64,000 nucleotides of DNA from Shewanella sp. OMA3-2. GTDB taxonomy: Bacteria; Pseudomonadota; Gammaproteobacteria; Enterobacterales; Shewanellaceae. This document shows positions 30,024 through 39,373 of this stretch, piece after piece. The stretch spans positions 3,980,001 to 4,044,000 of the forward strand of contig NZ_CP090974.1 in assembly GCF_021513195.1 (NCBI RefSeq), given 5' to 3'. Numbering within the stretch: the first letter of the stretch is position 1; each line of letters starts with the position of its first letter. A model generated the notes under the pieces. The model saw only the letters and a program-made list of their open reading frames with translations. It searched no databases and was not told where the DNA came from. Position numbers and translations under genes: made by a program.

Positions 30024-30980
30024 TTATTCACTAATGGGAATTAATGTTAGTTCAAGCTGATGCGCTAACATATGCTGCTGTTTGATACTGATACGATGTT
30101 GTTGCAGCAAGTTTACTAATTTACGCCAATCATCTAACGCCGCCTTATTAAGATACTTTTGCTGTCGCCATTGTTTATCAAAGTCATCAGGATCATTTAA
30201 TGTTAATATCAGAGGAGAAAGTTGAGCTTGTTGTGGTATCTGAAACGGTTGTGGCTGTTGTAATCGTTGAAACTGCTCAATAGCGGTTTGATTCACTACT
30301 ACAGGTGCAATTAACTGACTACAACCTTGAAGTAAATGTGCGATTTGCAGTCCTGCGGGATCTAAGTCCGTAAAGGCGCTGATCTGCATCTTAGGCTGTA
30401 ACTCTTGGTTTTGCGCAATCACATGCAATAAGCGCTTACAGCCGGCAGGTGAATGCGCGCCACTGCCTCGATACACAATAACCGCTTGCGATATAATACT
30501 GGCTAGCAGCGGATCAAATTTAAACTGCAACACATCATCAAAACTGTCTAAGTTTTCAACCACGATAAGATGTAATAAGTTAAATTGCAGGCAAATAGCG
30601 ATTAGCTGTTCCACCGTCATTCTCAGGCTATATTGGGCCGCTAAGGATGGATAACACTGAATAGGTAGTTTCACTAAAACGTAATTGGCATCGGGGCGAA
30701 TATTGGCGTACTTTTCTTTTTTACCTTTGGCAGCTAAGGTGCTTCGAGGCTGATTAAAGTTCGTATTTAACACATCAAAACCGCTGTCTAGCTGTGCCAT
30801 TTCTTGCAATAAAGCATGATCTTTAGTTCCAAAGCTAAGCCACTTACTCGCTCCGTCGACTTCTCCAATATCAAATAGCTGTGAAATTTGCCGCCAATTA
30901 GAAGTGAGTTTAGTTCGAGGTAATCGTTTAGTTACCACGGTTTTTATCACATCTAATTGTGTTCTTGTCAGCTTAGCCAC
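30024..30980 (-). CDS. Toprim-domain nuclease-like subunit of a Wadjet/MksBEFG-type system (JetD/MksG-like)
   Basis: This 318-residue protein is last in the four-gene SMC operon, 37 bp after the kleisin-like gene. The Toprim signature is clear: the acidic motif HLIVVENLDSF (E142), then VYRGSG near 170-174, and AFTDLDPAGLQIA with D205-x-D207. ENL-x-S/T-F followed by D-x-DPAGL is the pattern of topoisomerase VI-A/Spo11-type Toprims and of JetD, the subunit that cleaves plasmid DNA in Wadjet systems. The N-terminal 130 residues, with basic patches and a winged-helix-like start (LTRTQLDVIKTVVTKRLPRTK), probably bind DNA. It is shorter than typical JetD (about 400). Nuclease activity is inferred from these residues. 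Confidence 0.78.
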   Translation of the reverse strand: MAKLTRTQLDVIKTVVTKRLPRTKLTSNWRQISQLFDIGEVDGASKWLSFGTKDHALLQEMAQLDSGFDVLNTNFNQPRSTLAAKGKKEKYANIRPDANYVLVKLPIQCYPSLAAQYSLRMTVEQLIAICLQFNLLHLIVVENLDSFDDVLQFKFDPLLASIISQAVIVYRGSGAHSPAGCKRLLHVIAQNQELQPKMQISAFTDLDPAGLQIAHLLQGCSQLIAPVVVNQTAIEQFQRLQQPQPFQIPQQAQLSPLILTLNDPDDFDKQWRQQKYLNKAALDDWRKLVNLLQQHRISIKQQHMLAHQLELTLIPISE

Positions 30981-31017
30981 AAACCCCTCTCTACCATAGT
31001 GCTACCCAAAAATAGCC

Positions 31018-32238
31018 TTATGCCAACCATAGCTCAACATCGGTGACGATGAAGTTACCGGTATAAACCGGATCCGGCTTACCGATAGGTTCCAACTCAA
31101 AGTATTGTTTATGCTCCATAGGTAAGGCTTCATAACCACCAATCACTTGATACAACCAACTTTCGCTGTCCCAGTTAAGTTGCTGCTGATCTAAATACTC
31201 TAGTGCAGACTGACGTAAACCTGAGTCAATAATGGCGCAAAAATACTCATCAACGGCGACTTTAAGCGGGTTGTCAGGAATATCAAAATCTTCCACTTCG
31301 GTCATTTCAAACGTGAAATTAGCATCACGCTGAGTCACTATACGTTCATCACGGCTAATGGCTTTAACCTGTGCCACCATCTTCATTAAATCAAGCTCAT
31401 GGTGTGGATTACTGACATCCACATGCGCAGGTTTCAATATTGCTTCAGCATAGTTGAACAACACAGGTACATTATTGTGCCCAGCATGATTATCGGGCTG
31501 ATAATCAGGGTGTAAATTGGTGTGTAACAGCCAACCTTTTAATAAACGAGTACGACCTCTAATTTGTCTAAAACGCCCCAGTAATTCAAATAGCCGTCCC
31601 TGCACTACGCTGAGTTCTTGGGTACAGTAACTTAAGGTATCCTGTAAGCTGGTGATCAATAAACGGCGCAGCTCGCGAATATCGCCAGCAATTTCGCCCA
31701 GTTCACTGAACTGGAACATTTCTAAACCGTTCAATAGTTCACTGACTTGGCTTTGGGCTAGTTCGTTTTCTCGAATTTTGGCGTTAATGGTGCCGACATA
31801 ACCAAACTCATTGTTGATTCGCCCCCATAACACGCGGATAGAATAACGTAAGCTGTCGGTAAAACTGTAAACATGCTCACTTAAATCGGCAAGGTATGCT
31901 TCTGCGCCGCCGTGATCCACATTATGACGGGCTTCTTTATAATGATCGGCTAAGGTTTTTATGGTCGCTAATGCCGAGCCGACATTGGAGTCGATTTGAC
32001 GATTGCGCTCATCACTCAAACCTTCTTCTAATAATGCCCGCACTGAACGCTTTAAACGTAATGCTTGATCTGGCTCTGGTCGCCACAATAGACCACTTTT
32101 TTTAAGCTTTTCTATCACTGCAGGGTCATGACTTGACTCATTCACTGAACCCGCTAGATAGGCGTCCATAATCACATCGGCATGCCGAGCCAGCTGCTTA
32201 AGCAGCTTTACCCCTGCTTGATGCAAGTTGTTGCTCAT
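31018..32238 (-). CDS. MukF/MksF/JetA-like kleisin subunit
   Basis: This 406-residue, mostly helical protein sits between the MukE-like and Toprim genes. Its ATG overlaps the preceding stop by four bases (ATGA), implying translational coupling. The N-terminal region (VIEKLKKSGLLWRPEPDQALRLKRSVRALLEEGLSD) reads like the winged helix of MukF-type kleisins. Long amphipathic helices follow (residues about 80-250; IRELRRLLITSLQDTLSYCTQEL), then an acidic linker (TFEMTEVEDFDIPDNP). A C-terminal winged-helix-like domain ends YTGNFIVTDVELWLA and would bind the SMC head. Identification rests on size, helix pattern and operon context, because these subunits diverge strongly. Confidence 0.7.
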   Translation of the reverse strand: MSNNLHQAGVKLLKQLARHADVIMDAYLAGSVNESSHDPAVIEKLKKSGLLWRPEPDQALRLKRSVRALLEEGLSDERNRQIDSNVGSALATIKTLADHYKEARHNVDHGGAEAYLADLSEHVYSFTDSLRYSIRVLWGRINNEFGYVGTINAKIRENELAQSQVSELLNGLEMFQFSELGEIAGDIRELRRLLITSLQDTLSYCTQELSVVQGRLFELLGRFRQIRGRTRLLKGWLLHTNLHPDYQPDNHAGHNNVPVLFNYAEAILKPAHVDVSNPHHELDLMKMVAQVKAISRDERIVTQRDANFTFEMTEVEDFDIPDNPLKVAVDEYFCAIIDSGLRQSALEYLDQQQLNWDSESWLYQVIGGYEALPMEHKQYFELEPIGKPDPVYTGNFIVTDVELWLA

Positions 32239-32900
32239 ATTAACTCCCGCTGGGTGGCGGTTTCAGCCTGTGCCTCTAAGCTTAACCCTTCGGTTTCATC
32301 AATAAAGCGGATCACTTCATACAAGTAATCTAGCTTACCAGTGGCAATATAAATCTGTTTTTCAGCGTTTGGTTTGGTTAAATAACCCAATTCAACCAAG
32401 CGTTTAAATACCAGCTTAATTTGGCCGTCAACATTGGTACTACTCGAGCCAAATAAACGATAGTGGCTTAGCTTGGTTAATTGTTCACTAAAAGCAGGCG
32501 TATCTTCAATGCGGGCTTGTAGTTCAGTTAATCGAATTGGCGCACCTTCACTTAATGGCGCATCTTGACCACTGGCCTCTTGCACTAACACCAGCCATTC
32601 CACAAGAGGAATAAGCGCGCCGCAGATTTCTTTAAACTGGCTAGACACCACTTTGCGTTCACTTTCACCCAGCTGCAAATAACCACAAAAAAATACTTCT
32701 CCTTCACCGGCGCTGGCAATGGTGCGGTTAATTTGATTCAAATAACTTTCTACTCGCTCGCGGGTACTGCTATTTTTCAGTGCTCGCCAGCCGTCTTCAT
32801 TGGTCACCCGACAAATAAACTCACCGCGTAGCAATTGTTCTATGATGGCGCCTGCGCCAACTAATACAGTGTCATGGTTATCATAAACTTCGCTAGTCAT
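32235..32900 (-). CDS. MukE/MksE/JetB-like subunit
   Basis: This 221-residue protein's start overlaps the SMC stop (TAATG) and whose stop overlaps the kleisin start (ATGA). Its N-terminus AIIEQLLRGEFICRVTNEDGWRAL matches the LL-x-GEF pattern of MksE/JetB proteins. SYLNQINRTIASAGEGEVFFC follows, and a second winged-helix-like unit lies near 150-205 (IKLVFKRLVELGYLTKPN; EQIYIATGKLDYLYEV). In MukBEF and Wadjet complexes this dimeric subunit binds the kleisin and DNA. The assignment is from motif and context; no catalytic residues are expected. Confidence 0.75.
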   Translation of the reverse strand: MTSEVYDNHDTVLVGAGAIIEQLLRGEFICRVTNEDGWRALKNSSTRERVESYLNQINRTIASAGEGEVFFCGYLQLGESERKVVSSQFKEICGALIPLVEWLVLVQEASGQDAPLSEGAPIRLTELQARIEDTPAFSEQLTKLSHYRLFGSSSTNVDGQIKLVFKRLVELGYLTKPNAEKQIYIATGKLDYLYEVIRFIDETEGLSLEAQAETATQRELI

Positions 32901-35900
32901 TATGCTAACTCCTCTGTTTTAGCATTGTGCTGGTTTAAACGTGCCGCTAATGGATTCGCTTTAGGCTTAACCACTTGTAATTTCTTAGTCTGTTTGTTGA
33001 TAATATAACGGTTAGCAAACAGATTAAGCACTTCTGATTCAGGGTTAGGGAATGCACCTAACACACTGATATTATTGTTTTCACAGGCATCGAAAATCTT
33101 CTTCACGTTAGTGTGATGTAAGGTACCTAATTCATCAATTGGCCAATGAATGGTGACATCGGCTTTACCGCGCAATAATCGGGTAAAGGCCAGTAAGAAC
33201 TTACATAAAATAAGGTAAGCCATACCGTGACTAGATGATTCATTTAACTGACGATCGGTACGAATAATCAGGTCACTGTTGCCCTCTTTTAGGCGCAACT
33301 CAATTTCTAATAACTTAGCAATACCGCCAGTTAATGCCGCGCGACCAATAATATCCAGCGCTCGGCGCATACTATTAGTGTAGTGCTCGTCAGGTAAGGT
33401 ACTGAAGTTATCGGCTTTCCAGGCTTTAAAGGCTTTTACAAACACTTCAAGCTCTGGCCAAAACTCTAACTCACTAATACGTGAACGAATTCTTACCGCT
33501 GATTCTGATACGCCATCAAGGAATAACTCTTCACCAACTTCACGGGTAATACGGGCACTTTGTGAAGCGATACGGCGATCAATATCAGCTAATACATCAT
33601 AATATGCGCTTAAATCGACGCCAAAAATTCGTCCTTGTTCACGAATCGCCATTAATGACTGAGGCACCATCACGTTTAATAACTGCTCAAGCTGTGGCAC
33701 TAATTTACGGTAGTCGAGTAAGCGAATGCCTTTGTCATTCACAAAGCTCGATTCTTCACGGGCTCGCTCCCAAAACTCAGCCAAACTAGAGCCTGATTTG
33801 CTGGCTATCACGCTATCAAAGTGCTCGATATATTGCTTCACTGACCCCTGTAAATAGTCACGCTTAAGCAATAAGTCTTCACCCTGACGTAACCGTTCAC
33901 CAATGCCGCCGCTGGCTTCTTCTTTATTCGCTGGCAGTTTTAACTCCGCCAACTTACGCATCACAGCACGCAGTTTAGTCAGGTTTTCTGATGCTTCAAC
34001 CTGAGCAGCATCGGATGCTTTACGTTGGGTCTCTAAGTCGTTTCGACGGCTTTTGATCTCATTGGTTTTGTTGGTTAGCTGCAGCTCAAGCGCCAAAGCC
34101 GCTCGTTTAACATCGGCAAGCTGGGTTTGTAATTTCGGTTTTCTAGATAGCCAAGTATGTTGATACCAATCGTCATAGCGTAATACATCACTACGGCGTT
34201 GTTCTGCATGACTAATTTTGGCTTCTAATTCACGTATTTCACGTTTAAGCGCCAAAATGGCGCTTTCATCTACACCGCGGGATTTAAGCTCATTTTTATA
34301 CCAGGTTTCACAGGCTTTTTGCTCTATTTTGGCATTGGCTCGACGCTGTTCAATATTGGCTTTAATCTGCCCCAATTGATTATCGATCGCCCCGACCACT
34401 TCTTGCCAATAGGCATTTTTTTCCATCCGCGCTTCAAGCGCTTGGGATTTTTGCTCTGACAACCATTCAACATGCTGGTTTTTAAGCTGTTTTAATTCAT
34501 TGTCTAACTGCACTAATCGCTTACCTGACTCGGCTTTACGTAGCGTGACAGCTTGATCTATTTTTTGTTGTTCACTGCGTTTTTCATCGAATAAACGACG
34601 TAAATCTTCACGGCTATTTTTATAAGCAGTACGCGCAAAGGTTAACTCACGGTTAAGCTTATCTAACGCATCGTTCATAGCAACTAGCTGATCTTCATGC
34701 TCAGCTTGCAACTCCTGTGCACTTTTAAGCGCTTCTTCAGCCTTAGCTAAACGAATACGCAAATCTTGTTCAGATTGTGCGTAGTCAGGCACCTCAATCG
34801 CTTTTAAGTCAATATTGACCCCAAATAGCGCATCGCTGTCTTGGTTAGCTAGGCTTGGATGTAAGTCAGTGCGATGCAGCAACTCTGGTGCTATCACTTT
34901 GCCAAAAGAGTGTTCCCAACCTACCGCTTCTTTGCGCAAAAACTCTAGCAAGGTATGCGATTGCGGAAACAGCATATGGTGAATATCTTCTTTGGCTTGC
35001 TCGCGCTCATTAACACGAATGCTGGCAATACGAAGGGACTCATTAGCTTGGTCACGCTTAGCGCGCTGCTTGCGCTCTTCTGTGGTTAACCGTTCTACCT
35101 TTTGATTACAACTTTCTTGCTCTTCGTCAGCTAAGCTAATGCGCTCATCAAAAATAGCCAAACGCACTTTTTCGTCTTCTGTGTATGACACACTATCGAC
35201 TTGATGTTTAAGCTCAGCGGCGGTTAACTTAAGTTGATATTCTTGTTCGCTAAACTTAGCTTTACCAGCATCGGTTTGTTCGCGCCAAAAGCCTTCAAGT
35301 TGAGTTAAATCGTCATTAGCTAGCTCGCGTTGTTTGTCACGGGTTTCACGCTGAGTATCTTGCTCTTTATGTAGCGTGTCTAATTCACTGTGTAATTGCT
35401 CGGCAATTTTTGAACGTCTACCATTAAAGGCGGCTTCAATGTCTTGATGTTTTTCAGTTTGTAATTTGTGGCGTTCATTGAGGTTTTCAACATCTTGGCG
35501 CCAGCTGGGCAAACTGTCTAAATCTGCTTTTGCTTGATCGATATCCGCATCTAAAAAACCGCCATGCTGTTCTTCAATCGCATCTAGCTCATGTTCACAC
35601 TTCTGCATGTCACCTTTAGCGGCAGATATTTCCGTTTGTAACTCATCGCGGATATCTTTCCACTCTTCATCCAGCATTTTAAGCTTAAGATTTAACTCTT
35701 TTGCCAGAGTTTGATTGTCATCTTGGCGATTGGCTTCTAAGGTTTCATCATTACGGTAACCGCGAGATAAACTAGCAAGGCGCATTTCAGCGCTCAATAA
35801 CTGGTTAAATTCTTGTTCAAGCTTTTCAAATTCTGGACGAATTTGCTCAAATCCCTGCACAAGCTGGCTTTCTCGTATCCAAGATTCAACTCTTTGTGGG

Positions 35901-36579
35901 TTTAATCGAGACGTTGGCGGATTAACGCCATCTTCTTCTAAAATGGCGGCGATCATCGATTTGACCGTTTCCATTTTACCTTCTTTGGAATGTACGGCTT
36001 TGGCCAGCTTTTCGATGTGGCGTAAAGAGTGTTCACTGTCGCATAGGGAGAATTGACGCGCGTAAGTACGCAGCTCATTACGATTAGCACCAGTATTTAG
36101 CAAACTGCGATCATTTTGGATAATCGCTCTAAATTCACGGGTATTCAATAAATTGGTGTGAGCAACATCTTGGCGTTTAACTTCACGGCCAAGCTCCGCC
36201 ATTGAGTGACAAATAATGGTGTCGCCACTACGGTTTTTAACGTAATCCTCAAGCTCAAAACCTCGGGCAATAAAGCGATAATTAACCCCTTTGCCATCAC
36301 CTGCAGATGCTAGTACCGCTTGATAAAGTAACCCATCATCTTTTTGATATTCATAAATAATGTAACTTGAATCGTGCGGTAAATACCAACGCTCAAAACT
36401 GTCACGTGTTGATGGCACAACACGGCTTGGATACTCACCATAAAACACCGGAACTAGACGTTGCAAGGTGGTTTTACCTGATGCGTTGGTACCACAAATA
36501 TTGGTATGGCCATTTAATGCCAGCTCTACTACACCGGTAAGTGAGTATTAATGAGCACGATTCTTATCAAACTAGGCAT
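32900..36579 (-). CDS. MukB/MksB/JetC-like SMC ATPase (DUF3584-type), frameshifted near its start
   Basis: The first frame starts with ATG at 36579 (after AAAGGA) and reads MPSLIRIVLINTHLP. The main frame has no stop upstream of 36466 and gives GVVELALNGHTNICGTNASG, then KTTLQRLVPVFYGEYPS. A single missing base near 36533-36537 separates them, and the joined protein is about 1226 residues. It has Walker A GTNASGKTT (about 30-38), a WYLP motif as in DUF3584 proteins, and two long coiled coils. Between them is a hinge-like segment (LEFLRKEAVGWEHSFGKVIA; LFGVNIDLKAIEVPDY). The signature-like motif is SSSHGMAYLILC, and Walker B is TIHWPIDELGTLH near 1145. It would be the motor that loads and extrudes DNA. 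It is the first gene of the operon. Confidence 0.82.
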
Positions 36580-36876
36580 GGGAGTCCTTTATTAAAACAA
36601 AACAAGCGATTCAATTCACTTCGGGATAAAGCCGCGTTAATTAATGCCGCTATTTTAAAGCAACAGAGGGGCTTTAAGTTAAATTAATCCGTCAACGATG
36701 GCAATGACAATCCAGCATGGGATCATACTGTAAATTAGCCTGTGATGGCGGTTAACAAAGTAGCAGTCGATTCAAATTGAGTGAATTGTTGAGCGAAAAA
36801 GACGTTCAGGGGAGGAACTATGAGTATTATTTATAATCACATGGTAGTTATCAAGATAACGCTGAAAAGCGCCCAT
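36580..36876. promoter_or_regulatory. Upstream region of the SMC operon with a possible small ORF
   Basis: About 300 bp between the SMC operon start and the rplI terminator. It must hold the SMC operon promoter on the reverse strand. On the + strand GGGGAGGAACT precedes an ATG at 36820 opening a 44-codon frame that runs through the rplI terminator. No other structure is apparent. Confidence 0.4.
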
Positions 36877-36954
36877 AAAAAAACACCGCCTATAGGCGGT
36901 GTTTTTTTTAAAGCACTAACTATAATTAAGCTTCTGCAACAACAGAAATCTTAA
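36820..36954 (+). CDS. Possible 44-residue small ORF with a strong ribosome site
   Basis: An ATG five bases after a near-consensus Shine-Dalgarno (GGGGAGG) opens [20 protein letters not shown] and continues across the terminator hairpin into the antisense of rplI. The basic first half is plausible as a peptide. The second half is simply the hairpin and antisense sequence, so the frame may be fortuitous. No recognisable family. Confidence 0.2.
   Translation: MSIIYNHMVVIKITLKSAHKKTPPIGGVFFKALTIIKLLQQQKS
36877..36909 (-). terminator. Intrinsic terminator of the rpsF-priB-rpsR-rplI operon
   Basis: AAACACCGCC/GGCGGTGTTT hairpin with T runs on both sides, directly after rplI. Confidence 0.92.
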
Positions 36955-37378
36955 CGATAGCTTTAACTTCAGTGTGTACTTGCACTTCAACTTCGAAGTT
37001 ACCAGTTGTGCGTAAAGCACCTAAAGGTAGACGGACTTCAGATTTAGCAAGTTCAACGCCAGCTGCAGTTACTGCATCAGCGATGTCACGGTTGCCAACT
37101 GAACCGAATAGTTTACCTTCATCACCTGCTTTAGAAGCGATAACAACGCCTTCTAATGCAGTTAATTTCTCAGCACGAGCTGTCGCTGTAGCTAAATCAG
37201 CAGCTATTTTAGCTTCTAAATCAGCACGACGAGCTTCAAATACTTCAACGTTTGTAGCATTCGCAACAACCGCTTTACCAAATGGTAAAAGGAAGTTACG
37301 TGCATAACCAGCTTTAACAGAAACTTGGTCGCCTAAGCTGCCTAAGTTTGCAATTTTGTCTAGTAGAATTACGTTCAT
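36926..37378 (-). CDS. rplI: 50S ribosomal protein L9
   Basis: This 150-residue ribosomal protein has the N-terminal signature [20 protein letters not shown] and [15 protein letters not shown], a long connecting helix ([20 protein letters not shown]) and a C-terminal rRNA-binding domain ([14 protein letters not shown]). The start at 37378 is the family start; the frame's two extra codons are not. It is last in the rpsF operon, 43 bp after rpsR. Confidence 0.98.
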   Translation of the reverse strand: MNVILLDKIANLGSLGDQVSVKAGYARNFLLPFGKAVVANATNVEVFEARRADLEAKIAADLATATARAEKLTALEGVVIASKAGDEGKLFGSVGNRDIADAVTAAGVELAKSEVRLPLGALRTTGNFEVEVQVHTEVKAIVKISVVAEA

Positions 37379-37421
37379 TATCAAATCCTCTTTATTCGAT
37401 TAGGAATTTAATACTGCTATA

Positions 37422-37661
<240 letters not shown>

Positions 37662-37964
37662 CTAAGTTTTCAATTCGACATTTTCAGCATGCAAAACTAA
37701 ACGGTTTTGACCATTTCGTCCTTGTTGTAGTGAAAGAAACCCTTCAACTTCAACCTGCACACCTGCTTTTAATTTATCTGCTACGCTATTAAAGCGTGGA
37801 CCACTCAACACCACTTGTATAAGGCAGTATACGTTTCGTAATAACTCTGCGTCATACTTTTGTGACTTATGTTCTAGGGTAATAATCGTATGATTAATCC
37901 CGCTAGGGCTACTCATTTGTTTTGAACGCGTTATGGTTCCAAACAAAGTTAAGTGGTTATTCAC
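37662..37964 (-). CDS. priB: Primosomal replication protein N (PriB)
   Basis: This 100-residue single OB-fold protein binds ssDNA and stimulates PriA during replication restart. NHLTLFGTITRSKQMSSPSG and INHTIITLEHKSQKYDAEL follow the PriB pattern, with the usual C-terminal GFLSLQQGRNGQNRLVLHAE. It is encoded between rpsF and rpsR, as in other gammaproteobacteria, eight bases after rpsF. Confidence 0.95.
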   Translation of the reverse strand: MNNHLTLFGTITRSKQMSSPSGINHTIITLEHKSQKYDAELLRNVYCLIQVVLSGPRFNSVADKLKAGVQVEVEGFLSLQQGRNGQNRLVLHAENVELKT

Positions 37965-37972
37965 AGAGTAAA

Positions 37973-38365
37973 TTATTCAGCGTTTTCTTCAGCGCTTTCT
38001 TCGTCCATACGGTCATCAGAAGATGAACGACGTGTTTCACGTTCGTCTCTTGCTTTTGCCATAGGTGAAGCTTCAGTAACAGCAGCTTTAGTGCGCATTA
38101 CAAAGTTACGCAGAACAGCGTCGTTGAAACGGAAAGCTGTCTCTAACTCTTCAATAGACTCTGCAGTGGCTTCTACGTTCAAAAGAACATAGTGAGCTTT
38201 GTGTAGGTCTTGAATTGGGTAAGCCAATTGACGACGGCCCCAATCTTCTAAACGGTGAATTGTACCGTTAGCAGCGGTGATAACACCGGTGTAACGCTCA
38301 ATCATACCTGGGACTTGTTCACTTTGATCTGGGTGAACCATAAATACGATTTCATAATGACGCAT
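37973..38365 (-). CDS. rpsF: 30S ribosomal protein S6
   Basis: 130 residues: [40 protein letters not shown] and [19 protein letters not shown] are family hallmarks. The C-terminal tail is acidic and Glu-rich ([13 protein letters not shown]); in E. coli a similar tail is glutamylated by RimK. It is the first gene of the operon and has AAGGAG before the start. Confidence 0.98.
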   Translation of the reverse strand: MRHYEIVFMVHPDQSEQVPGMIERYTGVITAANGTIHRLEDWGRRQLAYPIQDLHKAHYVLLNVEATAESIEELETAFRFNDAVLRNFVMRTKAAVTEASPMAKARDERETRRSSSDDRMDEESAEENAE

Positions 38366-38371
38366 TTATTG

Positions 38372-38400
38372 CTCCTTACGGTTAAGTAGCCTCTTTTCTG
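38372..38400 (-). promoter_or_regulatory. Possible S6:S18 autoregulatory leader hairpin
   Basis: On the reverse strand the rpsF leader contains CTTA-ACCG-TAAG, a hairpin with CCG in the loop whose 3' arm overlaps the Shine-Dalgarno AAGGAG. CCG-bearing hairpins in rpsF leaders are known binding sites for the S6:S18 complex in many bacteria. This match is by eye. Confidence 0.4.
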
Positions 38401-38581
38401 GCTCAGTCATACCAATGTGGAGGCAAGGAACGAATTAAAGTGACTGATTTGAGCGCGCGATGATACCGAAACTCCCTCACAAACTCAAGTAATAAAGTAT
38501 TCTTTCCTGTGTAATTGAATACAGGTATCATGTCGACAGTTGAAAATGAGTTGTAATGGATAACAAGAAATAGTGATCACT

Positions 38582-39325
38582 ATGAAAAAAGCGCTGTCTA
38601 TCTGCTGTTTACTGATATTGTCCCCTTCCGCGTGGGCTTTGGTACCACCTGACTATCAAGAGCCCGAAAATGATTTTAATGCTGAAATTGAAGCTGGGTT
38701 GCAACTTAATAGTGGCAATAATGAAACCAAAAACTTCAACGGGCGTACGTATGCAACTTACGACACCCTTAATACTAAGCAAGAAGGCACCTTAAAAGCC
38801 TACTACTCTGCTGACGGAAGTGAAGCAACCTCGGAGAAATATGAGGTTTATCTACAAAGTAACTATAAATTAGAGCGAGGATACGTTTTTGGCCGCGGTG
38901 AATTTACCTGGAACCAGTACGGCTCGTTCACCAAAATTTATACTATTTCCTCAGGTTATGGTTTTGATTTAATCAAAAACTATAGAACCAAACTCAGTTT
39001 AGAATTCGGCCCTGGTTATCGTTATGACTTACCCTCTTCATCTGTTGCTGACCCAGAGCCTGCGCCGAACAGGGATATCATTTTACGTTCAGCGGCTAAG
39101 TATTCTGTAAAACTACAAGAATATACCAGCCTTAATGCCGACGTCACCGCTGAAACAGGTCAAGATAACAACACCTTAACCTTAGATATGAACTATAGAA
39201 ATACCTTTATTCAAGATTGGGCATTTAAAATTGGCGTCAACGTTAAATATACATCAGATGTCCCACAAGACAGTCAAAAAACTGATACGATTACGACATT
39301 CAATTTATTGTACACATTCCAGTAA
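38582..39325 (+). CDS. DUF481 (YdiY-like) outer-membrane beta-barrel protein
   Basis: This exported protein of about 247 residues has a signal peptide (ALSICCLLILSPSAWA). Alternating aromatic/polar strands follow, ending in a C-terminal phenylalanine-type barrel signature (TITTFNLLYTFQ). NDFNAEIEAGLQLNSGNNET, KGYVFGRGEF-like segments and LRSAAKYSVKLQEYTSLNAD fit the DUF481/YdiY salt-induced outer-membrane family. Function is unknown. The ATG at 38582 is preferred over a GTG three codons upstream because it starts the signal peptide (MKKALS). Divergent from rpsF. Confidence 0.85.
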   Translation: MKKALSICCLLILSPSAWALVPPDYQEPENDFNAEIEAGLQLNSGNNETKNFNGRTYATYDTLNTKQEGTLKAYYSADGSEATSEKYEVYLQSNYKLERGYVFGRGEFTWNQYGSFTKIYTISSGYGFDLIKNYRTKLSLEFGPGYRYDLPSSSVADPEPAPNRDIILRSAAKYSVKLQEYTSLNADVTAETGQDNNTLTLDMNYRNTFIQDWAFKIGVNVKYTSDVPQDSQKTDTITTFNLLYTFQ

Positions 39326-39373
39326 TTACTCTTATTTAAGTGGAGTAATAAATAACCTACTAGAGGCAGTGTG

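Noticed and set aside
30024..36579. Chromosomal MukBEF operon
   Set aside because: MukB is about 1480 residues, the gene order is mukF-mukE-mukB and there is no Toprim gene; this SMC is about 1226 residues with a Toprim partner.
36926..37307. ORF antisense to rplI
   Set aside because: Shadow frame of a ribosomal protein gene, with no ribosome site.
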